From assembly GCA_030581615.1 (NCBI GenBank), contig JAKTTT010000039.1:1-64000 (forward strand): a stretch of DNA of 64,000 nucleotides. Direction: 5' to 3'. A program made the translations under genes and the position numbers. Of the stretch, positions 1-10,858 are shown piece by piece. Numbering within the stretch: the stretch's first letter is position 1; every line of letters starts with the position of its first letter. Source of the stretch: Alloascoidea africana (taxonomy: Eukaryota > Ascomycota > Alloascoideomycetes > Alloascoideales > Alloascoideaceae). A model generated the notes under the pieces. That model had not been told where the DNA came from and searched no databases. It saw nothing but the letters and a program-made list of their open reading frames with translations.

Positions 1-113
1 AGTGCCCGTCTTTGCGGACTTTTCCTTCTCCCAGAACAACAACAAGCACGGAGCAATGAGCCAAAACTCCACAATGGCAAAGCCTGAGCAAATGGCAACC
101 TTGTGAAAGCAAA
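1..113 (+). CDS. possible 3' end of a gene entering from the left (partial)
   Basis: The second forward frame is open from the window edge to a TGA at 111-113 and encodes about 36 residues rich in Gln, Asn and Ser, ending in PEQMATL. It is more GC-rich than the spacer that follows, which suits the tail of a coding region. The frame is too short to identify, and the first frame is also open for about 28 codons, so this is only a candidate. Confidence 0.22.
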
Positions 114-811
114 AGGCCCCTGGCAGAGAGCCGCTCACAGCCCTCAGATGAATCTAAAAGATAGAACTAGTTAACGATTTTACAGAGAGAGAATAAGGAG
201 TAAGCGCATTTACCACCACAGATTGTCTTCCTTCTTTGGCTTTGTTTTATATATCTAATAGTAATCTCAGCATAATTAACACACAGTTATGAAGCTTGTA
301 GATAACTAAAACCATCAGGAAACATCTAGATAGAACCTCAGCTTGTGCTTTTCCAACAGAACTTTTGATTGTTATCCCCAAACTCCTACACTATTCTCCT
401 ATAATCTACGGTCCGAGCATAACTTGATAGACACGGCAATCTGTTCAAAATCGCTAGCCGTCTCTAAGCGTATGCTTGTGGAATTTTTCTTCTAGAAGTG
501 CTTAAGCATAATCTTTCAGAATCCTGAAACAGTAAGTAAAAGCAGTAAAGACAAAATAACAGTAGAAACCCGCTCTAATAAAACATCTAAATAATCAAGT
601 GCTTTCTACTGAAACCAGCTTTTTGGACATATCGTGCAAGCATCCCAATGGTGCTCTTTTCCTTTTTTGCTTCTCGTTTTCTCTCAACATGACCATTAGG
701 GAAATCGAGACATAAAACTACCATATTGGGTAAACATCCGTGCACCTAGGAAACTAACACCATGGCCTATTCAATAGTGTAAGCCTTCAACATTAAACAG
801 TTGATCAAGAA
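114..811. other. intergenic spacer and GUP1 promoter
   Basis: No open frame or RNA gene is supportable here. The stretch is AT-rich and holds the upstream region of GUP1. Confidence 0.5.
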
Positions 812-3016
812 ATGAACCGTTTCTTGAAGGGTTTCTTGCATCTTTTTTCTCTAGAGGCCTTGGATTATAGGCTGAGGGCGCCAGATGATTTGCAGAAGAA
901 ACAGAGGATAATGTCTTCGGCCGGCGCTCCTAGATGGAAGACGTTAGAATTCAAGATTTACGCGCTTATCTTTCTCATTGCTGTCCCGATGATGTTTAAA
1001 GGAGCGTTTGATGCTACAAATTGTCAGTGAATTTTGCGTTTAATATTTTCGGTGTCTTCATTATGAGAGATTGATCATGGTCATTAACATTGAGTGTTGG
1101 ATATTCAGCATCGAACCCAAACTACCCCAGATTTGAACGTCTTCTTTCCAATGGCTGGATTCCAGGAAGGAAAGTGGTATGCCCAGTGTTTAGCGAGATC
1201 CATGTGTAGAGCTAAGGGCCATAATTCTAATTCTGCTTTTTTTTTTTTTTAATTTCACTTTCGATAAAGGATAACTCGGATTCTCAATACAGATTCTTTA
1301 GGGATAATTTCCTCTCAATTGTCGGTTTAATATCAGTTCATTCGTTACTTCGAAGGGCTGCCAATTTTTGTCAAATTCGCCGTATCACTTTTGACTTTGG
1401 CTTTGCCCTTGTTTTTTTATTTGCAGCCCACGGATGGAACTGCCTACGAATCCTTTTACATCTCCTCATAAATTACGTCTTGAGCAAAAAGTTTGCTGGA
1501 ACAAAATACTTGGGTCCTGTTTTAGTTTGGACTTACGGTATAGGCACATTGTTTATAAATGACCGTTTTCGAAAGTATCAATTTGCGCAGATCAGCCCTG
1601 TCTTAAGCGGACTTGATGGATTCAAAGGAATCATCGAAAGATGGGATGTGTTTTTCAACTTTACTCTCATGCGAATGCTCAGTTTCAGCTTCGATTACCT
1701 TGAAAAGTATAACAATCAGCCTAATGAAGAGTTTGTATTGGAAGACCAACAAACACTGCCTGGCCAAGAACAAGGTAAACTTTCTTCAAATCCACAGTTG
1801 ACGAGGAGACGTGCTGGCGGAGGAGATGGGGAAGAGGGAAACCAGTCTTTCACCGAGACTAATCTGTTTAAAGCCAAGGACAAGTCCAGTTTTCTGGATG
1901 AAAGACAACGTCTGAAAGCTCCTCTACCGCTTTCTGACTATAACATATTCAACTATATTGCATATGTCGGTTACACGCCATTGTTCATCGCGGGACCAAT
2001 TATTACCTTTAACGACTATATTTATCAGGTTCGTGGATTTCTCCAGTTTGAACCGATCAGAAACCCCACTAATGTATTTTAAAATTTAGAGCCGCAATAC
2101 GCTACCTTCTCTGAAACCTGAGCGGATTTTTGTCTACTTTATCCGTCTGCTAGTGTGCCTCTTGACCATGGAGTTCATTCTACATTTTTTTTACGTTGTA
2201 GCAGTTTCCAAAACTAAGGCATGGGATGGTGATTCGCCATTTCAAATAAGTATGATTGGTTTCTTCAATCTGACTATTATATGGCTAAAGGTAAGTCTCG
2301 GGAAGCATTTGAATGATTTTTACTTAACTTACAAACCAAAAAATTGTTTGACAGCTCTTAATTCCATGGCGTATATTTCGGTTCTGGTCCCTTTTGGATG
2401 GAATAGACCCACCAGAAAATATGATCCGGTGTGTGAATGATAACTACAGTGCAACCTCTTTTTGGAGAGCCTGGCATCGTAGTTATAACAAGTGGATTGT
2501 GAGGTATATCTACATACCTCTTGGTGGCAAGAATCATCCTATATTGAATTCACTTGCCGTGTTTACATTTGTGGCTATCTGGCATGACATTCAGTTACAA
2601 CTGTTGATCTGGGGATGGCTCGTTGTGCTGTTTTTGATTCCTGAAATTGGCGCTACATATATGTTTCCAGCTGCTAAAGTATGTAATACCTTCGTTTCCT
2701 CACGAGCTTGTTTATTTAACTAACCATTTTATGTTTCCTTTTTTTCCTTCGCTCTGGATAGTGGAGTAAGAACCCATTCTACCGACATATTTGCGGCATA
2801 GGAGCAGTGATCAATATCTGGATGATGATGCTCGCCAACCTAGTTGGGTTCTGTCTTGGAGTGGACGGAATCAAACACATGTTTCGTGAGATGTTCAGTA
2901 CTGCAAACGGAATAGGGTTTTTCGTCATTGCATCAGCTTGTCTATTTGTCGGAGTCCAAATTATGTTTGAATTGAGGGAACATGAAAAGAGACGTGGCGT
3001 TTCGGTAAGATGCTAA
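812..3016 (+). CDS. GUP1: GUP1-like membrane-bound O-acyltransferase
   Basis: MBOAT-family multi-pass ER membrane protein of 605 aa; Saccharomyces Gup1 remodels GPI-anchor lipids and was first found as a glycerol-uptake factor. Six exons restore continuous similarity to Gup1: 812-1022, 1109-1176, 1270-2028, 2090-2290, 2355-2678 and 2762-3016. Family blocks seen are [34 protein letters not shown] and [12 protein letters not shown], plus the catalytic His of IWHDIQL near residue 490. The C-terminus ([13 protein letters not shown]) also matches. Donors are GTCAGT, GTATGC, GTTCGT, GTAAGT and GTATGT. The ATG at 812 gives the expected N-terminus. The gene converges on MAD1 with about 108 bp between stops. 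The identity is firm; exon ends are inferred from reading phase and protein fit. Confidence 0.95.
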
Positions 3017-3124
3017 AAACTCCATCTAATGCTTGAATATCTTGGAGATATCAAGGAAGGAGAACATGAAAAAGAGATTATTATACATATTTATAGTTTA
3101 ACCATTAAGTTGTAAAATATTTCC

Positions 3125-5556
3125 TTAGAATGCAGCTTCTTTCGACGAGGCTCGTTCATACAGTTCCAAATTCAGAGCAGATAGGAAACAGGGTATCTCT
3201 CTCCTCTCTTTAACCCAGAAAGTGACAAGATTATCACACTGTTCGGCAAAGGCACCAAAAGGCACGGTATCACTGCCTCCACCTGCCATCTTCATGGTCT
3301 TTGCATCGGGATCAAATATAAATGAATCGTTGTCACCATTTGGACTAAACTTGCAAGTTACTCGTACCTTATTACTCGGCAAAAAGTCTAACTTAAAACC
3401 GAGCAAAGAGTAAACTGCTTCTCTAAACTCTAGAGATTTAGCACTGAAAATTTCGCGCAACCTAAGGATCCTTTTTTCTTTTATCCGGATTGTCTCCTCC
3501 ATCTCTTTCATGTCTAGTTGCAGGCGATCGAGAACGGATTTAGGAACAAGCTTTTCAACCTCTGAGGGCCGTTCAGCAAGTGTTTCTAAGAGCTCTGTGT
3601 TTTCCTTGCGAAGTGCATCCAGCATTTGCTTTTTCACAAATTGATCTTTAGCCAATGGATCATCTCGAAGCCTTAGAATTCTTTCCTTTACCGCTTTTGC
3701 CTCTAAAAGAGTTTGAATTTGTTTCCGCAGCGACTTTTCATCTTCTTTTATTATTGCCAGCTCCTTCATGAGTGTGTCTTTTTCGTCATTCAACTGCTTA
3801 TTCTTTTTCATCATTTCTGATAATGCCGTTAAAGAGGGTCCTCCTTCATATCCAAACGCAGACGTCCGTTTTCGCTTGTTTGGAAGGGGCGAGTTGAATG
3901 TAAACTCGATTCCTTCTTTCTTTGCCAGATCATTACCAATCTTTTTCACTTCAGCTTTATAAGAATCCACCAATTTCTCCAACTCTTCAATTCTTGTTGC
4001 CTTCTGAAGATCATAATTCTCCTGTTGTAGCGTTAACTCTTCTGTGTCGTAATTCTTCAACTGCTCTCTTAAAAACTGTGACTCTTGTAAGGCTAAAGCT
4101 CGCTGTCTCTCGATTCTTGCGCGAAGTTTTGATTCCTTTGCAAGTTTCTCCTCCAATTCATTCTTTTCTGATCCCAGGCGTTCAAAGTCCTTTTCAATGT
4201 CTTCTATCCCCTTTATGTTGGCAGATGCCTCAGCTTCGATCCTTCCTAACTTTTCCAGTAACATTGCTTTCTCGAGTCTCTCTGTATTCAACGTTCTCAG
4301 CAGCTCCTCAGGGGTTTCAAAGCTCTCCGTTTCATCAGACTTTTCATTGTTGCCTTTTAGAAATACTGCCCATTTCGCACGCTCTTCTTCATACTTCAAG
4401 TTTTTCATTATTGCATCGTTCAGCTTTTCTTTTATTGAATCCATGCCTTCCAACCTCACCTCTAGTTGCCGTTTTTCTTCTCGTAGGAACTCTACCGAAT
4501 CATGCGTCTGTTTTAGTCTTTCGATTTGTTGTTCCTGGTCGCGTATATTTGATTCCAGTTTCTTGATGTAGTTTACCTGTTCAGATAGCTCCCGTTTGAT
4601 TATTTCTCCGGCTGTTGATTCTCCCGCTTTAGCCTTCAAGTCGATACTTTCAACTCTGAGTTTTTCTGCCTCCTCTGATACTTCCATTAACTTGTGCTGT
4701 TTTATTTTCAGCTCTTCATCTCTTAATTTCAACTCATTTTCCAGTTGCGTTGCTTTTTCCTGGCTCATTTTCAATTGAAACTCGAGATCTGAAATGCTTT
4801 GTGTGTTTCCCGATTCTAACTGTCTCAAATGAGATTTTGAATCCATAAGTTCTTCCTTGGTTGAATTCAAATCCAGCCGTAATCGGGTTATCAGTTGTTC
4901 TTGCTCTACACGTTGTTTCGACATTTGGTCCTTCAAGTGTGCCAACTGGTTATTCACATCTTGATTTTTTTTAAATAAAAATGCTTGATCAGATTCGAGA
5001 TTCTAATGTAAAATAAACGGTTAACAATTAAAGATTTTAGTACTTGGCAATTAGTTGGGGGTAACACTCACGTCTGCTCTTTTGCCTTCTTCTTGTACTC
5101 GTTGCTCAAGATCCGAAATGATTTTTTCATAGCGGACTTTTTCCAATTCTTTTTCACTTTTTGCATTTGCTAGTTCGTATTTTAAAGCTAACAAAGTTTT
5201 CTCGAGTTCTTCAGTTTCTTTATTACTTGTCAGATTTACTAGAAAACCGGGAAGAGTTAGACTACGGGAGGGGAAAATTATCGAAATCATTTGTTCACAC
5301 TAACATTGTCGTTTTAATGGAGAGCCAAATACATCTCCTATCCTTTTCAAAGGGGATGCTATTGTAGACCGTGGACTCTAAAACAAGACTTTGTCAGTTC
5401 TATAACGAAAACCATGTTTGGTAAGACATGTTCTCAGTTTATACATACCATTGCTAAAACCGGAGGTGGGGGAAGTCGCGACTTTTCGCTTTCCAAAAGT
5501 CCACTCGGCTCCTCAACAAAGGGAGACGATTGAATGGGATCAGGTTCGCTTGACAT
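3125..5556 (-). CDS. MAD1: spindle assembly checkpoint protein Mad1
   Basis: Coiled-coil checkpoint protein that recruits Mad2 to unattached kinetochores and nuclear pores. Four exons (5556-5449, 5377-5305, 5238-5072, 5002-3125) give 741 aa, close to the 749 aa of S. cerevisiae. Most of the protein is long heptad-rich coiled coil. The C-terminal globular domain is recognisable by REAVYSLLGFKLDF followed by a beta-rich end (VRVTCKFSP, SFIFDPDAKTMK, FWVKERREIPCFL). The second exon was found by phase; it supplies SPLKR motifs, possible Ser-Pro phosphosites. Donors are GTATGT, GTTAGT and GTGAGT. The usual RLK Bub1-binding motif reads RLR here (RILRLREIF). The start at 5556 (MSSEPDPIQSSPF) is preferred over an upstream in-frame ATG at 5664. 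Confidence 0.92.
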
Positions 5557-5846
5557 GAATTGTTCACTGTCTTTGCAGTTTCTTTCAGCTAGCATCACCA
5601 ATCCAATTTCGCTGCGGTGTGTAAACAAACAAAGGCCGGGTAAAAACCTTTGATGTTTTCGCAACTTCTAGGAGAAATCAGATGAAGATGAGTATAAAGT
5701 AAATTTAATATTGTGGCATTAGATATTTGTCGTTTTAGATGCTGCTATTCTTTGATATTTTGAAATTAACTCGTAAAGGGGGCATGAATCGTAGGCTTGT
5801 GCAAAAGCGAAGAAGAGAATGTGATCTGTGAGCATCCACAAAAGAA

Positions 5847-6113
5847 TCAACAATCAAAAGACTGAAAATCAACTCTCTGATTTGTATCTCTTTTCGTGAC
5901 CTCGACCAGGGTCTGGTTTCCTGTCTTTTTATCAAAGCAAGCTCGGAACAACCTTTTAAAATCCGCACATAGAACGTGATCCCCGATAAGCGCACATTCG
6001 TACTGAACAAGTTGTTTCAGTGGACACTGAGGCTCTCCAGTAGCGGGATCTATGGAGAACTTGTGGTGTAACTGCAATTGAGATTGATCAAAGATCTTAG
6101 TTTTGGGAGCCAT
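5847..6113 (-). CDS. SOM1: Som1, subunit of the mitochondrial inner membrane peptidase
   Basis: Small intermembrane-space protein of 88 aa that supports the Imp1/Imp2 signal peptidase. The sequence matches Som1 around [11 protein letters not shown] and FKRLFRAC. Four cysteines are arranged as C-x9-C, 8 residues, C-x9-C, a twin-CX9C pattern expected for import through the Mia40 disulphide relay. It is intronless and starts at the ATG in an AGCC ATG GCT context. The gene is divergent from PCM1 (188 bp between start codons) and lies 290 bp upstream of the MAD1 start on the same strand. Family identity is secure from motif and length; function is by homology. Confidence 0.88.
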   Translation of the reverse strand: MAPKTKIFDQSQLQLHHKFSIDPATGEPQCPLKQLVQYECALIGDHVLCADFKRLFRACFDKKTGNQTLVEVTKRDTNQRVDFQSFDC

Positions 6114-6301
6114 TAGTCTCTATGTTCTTGTGCAATCCAGTCTCTCGGTTTCTTGATCTCGCTACTTTTGCTGGGGAAATTTCACTTTCGCTGGATTCCC
6201 CCAATACACCCGTGCACCTGTTCGTTTTCTGGAACGTGGAATTGCCAAAACGCTCTTCTCCAGAAACTGTGAAGGAACAAACAAGTAACAAGAAAGCCAC
6301 C

Positions 6302-8028
6302 ATGTCCACAATTTCTGCCCTCCAGGAGTACTCTGCCAAACATGCTAAGCCATCCGATGCGAAATTTGCGTACGGAACAGCTGGGTTTCGCATGAAGGCC
6401 ACGCTTTTGGATTCTGTTGTTTTTCGTGTTGGACTCCTTGCCGCACTGAGATCTCAGCACCTGGGCGGTCAGGTAATTGGTGTTATGATCACTGCTTCGC
6501 ACAATCCTCCAGAGGACAATGGTGTCAAGTTGATTGATCCTCAAGTGAGTAGATGCCACTGCTATGGGCTCTGTTTGCGTGTGCTAACATTGAACAATTC
6601 TAGGGGGAAATGCTAGAACAGTCATGGGAAGCGTATGCTACCTCGCTGGCAAATGCCAACTCCGATGAAGAGGTTGAAAGCTATGTCAATAAGCTCATCA
6701 AAACAGCCTCAATTGACACCTCAGTCACACCCAATGTGGTTTTAGCGAGAGATTCTCGGTAGGTTGTCGTGGCCCCTGTTCTATTTTGTGTGAGCTGTTT
6801 AAACTAACACCACATGTGTCCTCCCAGAGCATCTGGTCCTGCACTTACTGCATCCCTAATCGACGGGCTTAATGCACTGAAGGCTTCTTTTAACGATTAC
6901 GAAATGCTCACAACGCCGCAATTGCATTACATTGTCCGTTCCTTGAACACCGTTGGGACACCTGTTGCCTATGGCGAGCCAACAGAGACAGGTTACTATA
7001 CAAAACTGGCAGAAGCTTACCGCAAGATCACACATGGCAAAAAGTACGCACATCCAATTACCATCGACACAGCGAATGGAATTGGCGGCCCTAAAGTGCA
7101 AAAACTTGCCGAATTGCTGGACATTCTTGAGGTCAATATTGTGAATAACGACTGTGAGCATCCTGAAACTTTAAATTCTAACTGTGGTGCCGACTACGTC
7201 AAGACGAACCAGAGACTTCCCGCAAATGTGAAACCGGTGAGTTTACAACTGTATGCCAGTTTCGATGGAGATGCAGACAGAGTTGTTTTTTACTACCAGG
7301 ATGAACAGGATAGATTTAAGTTGTTGGATGGTGACAAGATCTCGACTCTGGCTGCGTCCTATCTTGTTGACCTTGTCAGACATTCCGGTCTTGATCTGAG
7401 AATTGGAGTTGTGCAAACTGCTTATGCAAATGGGAGCTCAACACAATTCGTTACTGATGTGCTCAAAGTCCCTGTTGAGTGCACGCCCACTGGTGTGAAA
7501 CATCTCCACCATGTTGCACAGCAATTTGACATTGGCGTTTACTTTGAAGCCAATGGCCATGGCACCGTTTTGTTCTCTCCTTCTGCCGTTCAGCAGATCA
7601 AGTCTGTTGAAGCCAGTTCTCCTAACCAGAAAGAATCCCTCGATACACTTTTTGCATTTTCTGAACTAATCAACCAAACTGTCGGTGATTCAATCTCCGA
7701 CTTGCTTGCTGTGCTTGCAGTTCTGACCCTACGAGAGTGGGGCCCTGACGATTGGGATGCAGCGTACCAAGATTTGCCGAATCGACTAGTCAAGGTGATT
7801 GTTCCCGATCGAACAGTTTTCAAAACCACAGACGCAGAGAGAAGATTGGTCTCCCCCAAGGGATTACAGGATCAGATTGACCAGTTGGTTGTGAAATACA
7901 AACTTGGCAGATCTTTTGTCAGAGCTAGTGGAACTGAGGATGCTGTTCGTGTTTATGCGGAAGCAGAGACTCGACTCGAGGCAGACGAGTTGGCTCTCAA
8001 GGTCAGCGATTTGGTCAGAACTGTTTAA
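6302..8028 (+). CDS. PCM1: phosphoacetylglucosamine mutase
   Basis: Interconverts GlcNAc-6-phosphate and GlcNAc-1-phosphate for UDP-GlcNAc, the precursor of chitin, N-glycans and GPI anchors; cytosolic. Three exons (6302-6544, 6604-6758, 6828-8028) give 532 aa. Diagnostic motifs are the phosphoserine loop [11 protein letters not shown] (Ser66), the metal loop FDGDADR, the sugar-binding EANGHG and the phosphate-binding [14 protein letters not shown]. Donors are GTGAGT and GTAGGT, and intron 2 has ACTAAC near its 3' end. The ATG at 6302 sits in ACC ATG T. Divergent from SOM1. All residues needed for catalysis appear present. Confidence 0.95.
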
Positions 8029-8299
8029 TGTTTACATATTCTTCTCTCCCATTTGCAGGCCTTAAATACTAAAAAATATCATATATATATTCTTCGTTTA
8101 TAATTAGTCAATCTACCTTTTTTTGGTATTTAATGCTCTAGTGGTGTTCAACTTTGTTTTGGACAGACAGCGTACTGTTGCGAGTGTGTTGGTGTTTTAG
8201 AGTACTTGAAAATTTCATGGTTCCTTCACCACCTTAAAAAAACACATTAAACTTCCGTTAAAGTCGAAAGACCAAAAAAAGGGGTTAGGCACTCATAAC

Positions 8300-10294
8300 A
8301 TGGCCAAGAAAAAGGACAAAAAGGATAAAGATGCGAAAAAGGCAAGAACAGCTGCAAAGGCCAAGAAAGCTGCAGGCAAGTCTGAAGTAAAAAAGCAAAA
8401 GAAAGCGAAGAAGCAAGGAGATGGAGACGAAGAAGAGGATGTTGATATTGATTCTCTCTTACAGTCGTATCGAGATCAGCAAGCTGTTTTTGAAGCAGTG
8501 ACTATTGAAAAATGTGCAAAACCGCCATCTAAAAGACAAAACTCAACTCTTGTTGCGAGTCCAGTTCAGGGGAAAAAAGAACTCTTCTTGTTTGGTGGAG
8601 AGACGACCAACTCACTCGGCAATGCTGTTTTCTACAATGAACTGTATACATATACACCTGATAACGATACTTGGCGGAAAGTTTCCAGTCCCAATACGCC
8701 ATTGCCGAGAAGTGGACATGCGATGGTTTCGCACCCCAGTGGTATAGTTTTGCTTTTTGGAGGTGAGTTTTCGTCCCCCAAGCAAAACACTTTCTACCAC
8801 TATGGAGACACCTGGGTTTTGGATCCTGTTAGCAAAGAATGGAGCAAAGTCGAGCAGAGGAAAGGGGGAGCAGGTACACCAAGCGCCCGATCGGGTCATC
8901 GGCTTACAGTATGGAAGAACTACGTGCTTCTACACGGTGGATTTCGAGACTTGAGTTCTCAAACCACTTATTTGAACGATCTTTGGGTCTTTGATGTGGC
9001 CGATTACAAATGGAGACCGGTCCAGTTCCCGCCCAATCATCCTGTTCCGGATGCTCGTAGTGGACACAGCTTCATCCCTAGTCCCAATACAAGTTCGGCG
9101 GAAGGGAGCGCGGGAGGGGCTGTTCTCTGGGGTGGCTATTGTAAAGTCAAGGCCGGCAAGGGATTGCAAAAGGGCAAGATTCTAACAGACGTGTGGTTTC
9201 TCAAAATGCGAAATGATCTGAGTGCGATCCGCTGGGAACGTCGCAAAAAGAGAGGTTTTGCACCAAGTCCGCGAGTTGGGTGCTCAATGGTTTACCACAA
9301 GGGACGAGGATTATTGTTTGGAGGCGTATACGACGTGGAAGAGACAGAGGAGAGTTTAGAAAGTGTTTTTTACAACTCTTTGTTTGCGTACCAGGTGGAA
9401 TCAAACAGATGGTTTTCGCTCACACTGAGGTCACCAAAAAGAAGAAAAGCAGGCGTTTCGGGGAGTGGAGCAGGAGCAGGGAAGAAGAAAGTCGCTGAAG
9501 AGCGCGATAAGGATCTGGAGACGTTTTTAAACAAGCTACTTGAGAAAACATCTATTGGGGACGAAAAGCCAGCCCAAAGTGATGGCAATATTGACATTGA
9601 TGGCGAAGAGGAGCCAAAAGGAGATGATGAAGATGAAGAAGCTGCCCGAGTTGAATACCCAGTGGTATCGCAATTGCCCCATCCACGGTTCAACGCGCAA
9701 GTCGCAGTCTGCGATGATACTTTATACATTTTTGGAGGCATGTGGGAAAGAGGCGAGCGAGAATTCACTCTTGACAGTTTCTACTCGATCGACCTGGGAC
9801 GTTTGGATGGAGTCACAGTTTACTGGGAAGATCTAAAGGAGCTGGAGGAGAAGGACGTTGCATCGGACGAGGACGACGAGGAAGATGATGAAGAGGACGA
9901 CGATGAGGAGGAGGACCTCGGACACGAGAAGCTGGTCTCCGAAGATGAGCAGGAGGAGGACGAGTACGAAGAGGAAGAGCCCCAGGACGAGGCCGTCATC
10001 CCAGATGCCCGGCCCTGGCTGCCACACCCCAAGCCGTTCGAGACACTCCGGGCATTCTACCAGCGCACGGGCCCGTCCTTCATGGAGTGGGCCATTTCTA
10101 ACAACCGTGATGCTCGCGGGAAGGACCTTAAGCGCGATGCTTTCGTGCTGGCGGAGGACCGCTGGTGGGAGCGCCGCGAGGAGGTTCGCGCCGCCGAGGA
10201 CCAGCTGGCCGAGCTGGGGGACGTCGAGGGGGTCGTCGCAGGGGCCGGCGACGAGCCGGCACGTGCACACAAGGGAGGGGGCCGCGGAAGGTAG
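8300..10294 (+). CDS. KEL3: kelch-repeat protein, Kel3/KLHDC4 type
   Basis: Intronless 664-aa protein. A Lys-rich N-terminus (MAKKKDKKDKDAKK) is followed by about six kelch repeats, seen as LFLFGGE, VLLFGGE, VLLHGGF, AVLWGGY, GLLFGGV and LYIFGGM with the paired RSGH and W motifs. Then come long Asp/Glu runs and a C-terminal DUF4110 module (RPWLPHPKPFETLRAFYQRT to EDRWWERREEV). This order is that of S. cerevisiae Kel3 and KLHDC4. The molecular role is poorly defined; nuclear or ribosome-related functions would fit the basic and acidic tracts, but that is inference. Odd feature: base composition rises steeply from about 9840, reaching roughly 73-80% GC over 10141-10260. Confidence 0.88.
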   Translation: MAKKKDKKDKDAKKARTAAKAKKAAGKSEVKKQKKAKKQGDGDEEEDVDIDSLLQSYRDQQAVFEAVTIEKCAKPPSKRQNSTLVASPVQGKKELFLFGGETTNSLGNAVFYNELYTYTPDNDTWRKVSSPNTPLPRSGHAMVSHPSGIVLLFGGEFSSPKQNTFYHYGDTWVLDPVSKEWSKVEQRKGGAGTPSARSGHRLTVWKNYVLLHGGFRDLSSQTTYLNDLWVFDVADYKWRPVQFPPNHPVPDARSGHSFIPSPNTSSAEGSAGGAVLWGGYCKVKAGKGLQKGKILTDVWFLKMRNDLSAIRWERRKKRGFAPSPRVGCSMVYHKGRGLLFGGVYDVEETEESLESVFYNSLFAYQVESNRWFSLTLRSPKRRKAGVSGSGAGAGKKKVAEERDKDLETFLNKLLEKTSIGDEKPAQSDGNIDIDGEEEPKGDDEDEEAARVEYPVVSQLPHPRFNAQVAVCDDTLYIFGGMWERGEREFTLDSFYSIDLGRLDGVTVYWEDLKELEEKDVASDEDDEEDDEEDDDEEEDLGHEKLVSEDEQEEDEYEEEEPQDEAVIPDARPWLPHPKPFETLRAFYQRTGPSFMEWAISNNRDARGKDLKRDAFVLAEDRWWERREEVRAAEDQLAELGDVEGVVAGAGDEPARAHKGGGRGR

Positions 10295-10858
10295 GTGATC
10301 GGAGGTACAAGTGTGCTGGTGTCGTGTGCGCAGCCTATAAAGAGCGCTCTTGCTTTCCTGTTTTTTTTTTCTTCTTTTCTCTTTAACGCAAAAACAAACA
10401 ATCTGAAGTAGTTGAAATATTACTACGTTAAAAAGCGTGCTCACGAGGCAGGACCGTTTGCGTCTTTTTGCCCATGAAATGTACCATTTGTTGATAATCA
10501 GGTTGAGAGAATGGATTTGGTCGACCTTGGGTGCATCGTCTCATTTGAATTGTTTTGTCAGTTCTAAGGGAATCCCTTCGTGGTCCCGGATGGGGGATGA
10601 TGCAAGGGTCGGCTGTACATTTGTTTACGTATCTTATTTACTTTGTATATATGTTAGATCCTAATGCGAGTATTTGATTGCCAGAACAGCGGACAGTATT
10701 GTATAGTAGTGTAATTTTTCACCTCTACTCCATCTTCCTAACAACCATTCATCACACCAAAACACTGGTTGGTGCACCTAGACCTGCCCAGTTCATCGTC
10801 TTTTCATCATACTGCTTGTTACTGTTCCTCGATTATTCAACCTTGCGTTTAAGTAGCA
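10295..10858. other. intergenic spacer KEL3 to ELYS-like gene
   Basis: The GC-rich composition of the KEL3 tail ends abruptly here and is followed by an AT-rich promoter region. Short open frames show no recognisable protein. Confidence 0.5.

Noticed and set aside
5735-6010. Frame overlapping SOM1 on the minus strand
   Set aside because: It lies in another frame of the SOM1 gene and lacks motifs; SOM1 itself explains the region.
9820-10444. Several long antisense frames over the end of KEL3
   Set aside because: GC-rich, acidic codon runs on the sense strand leave the opposite frames open by composition alone.
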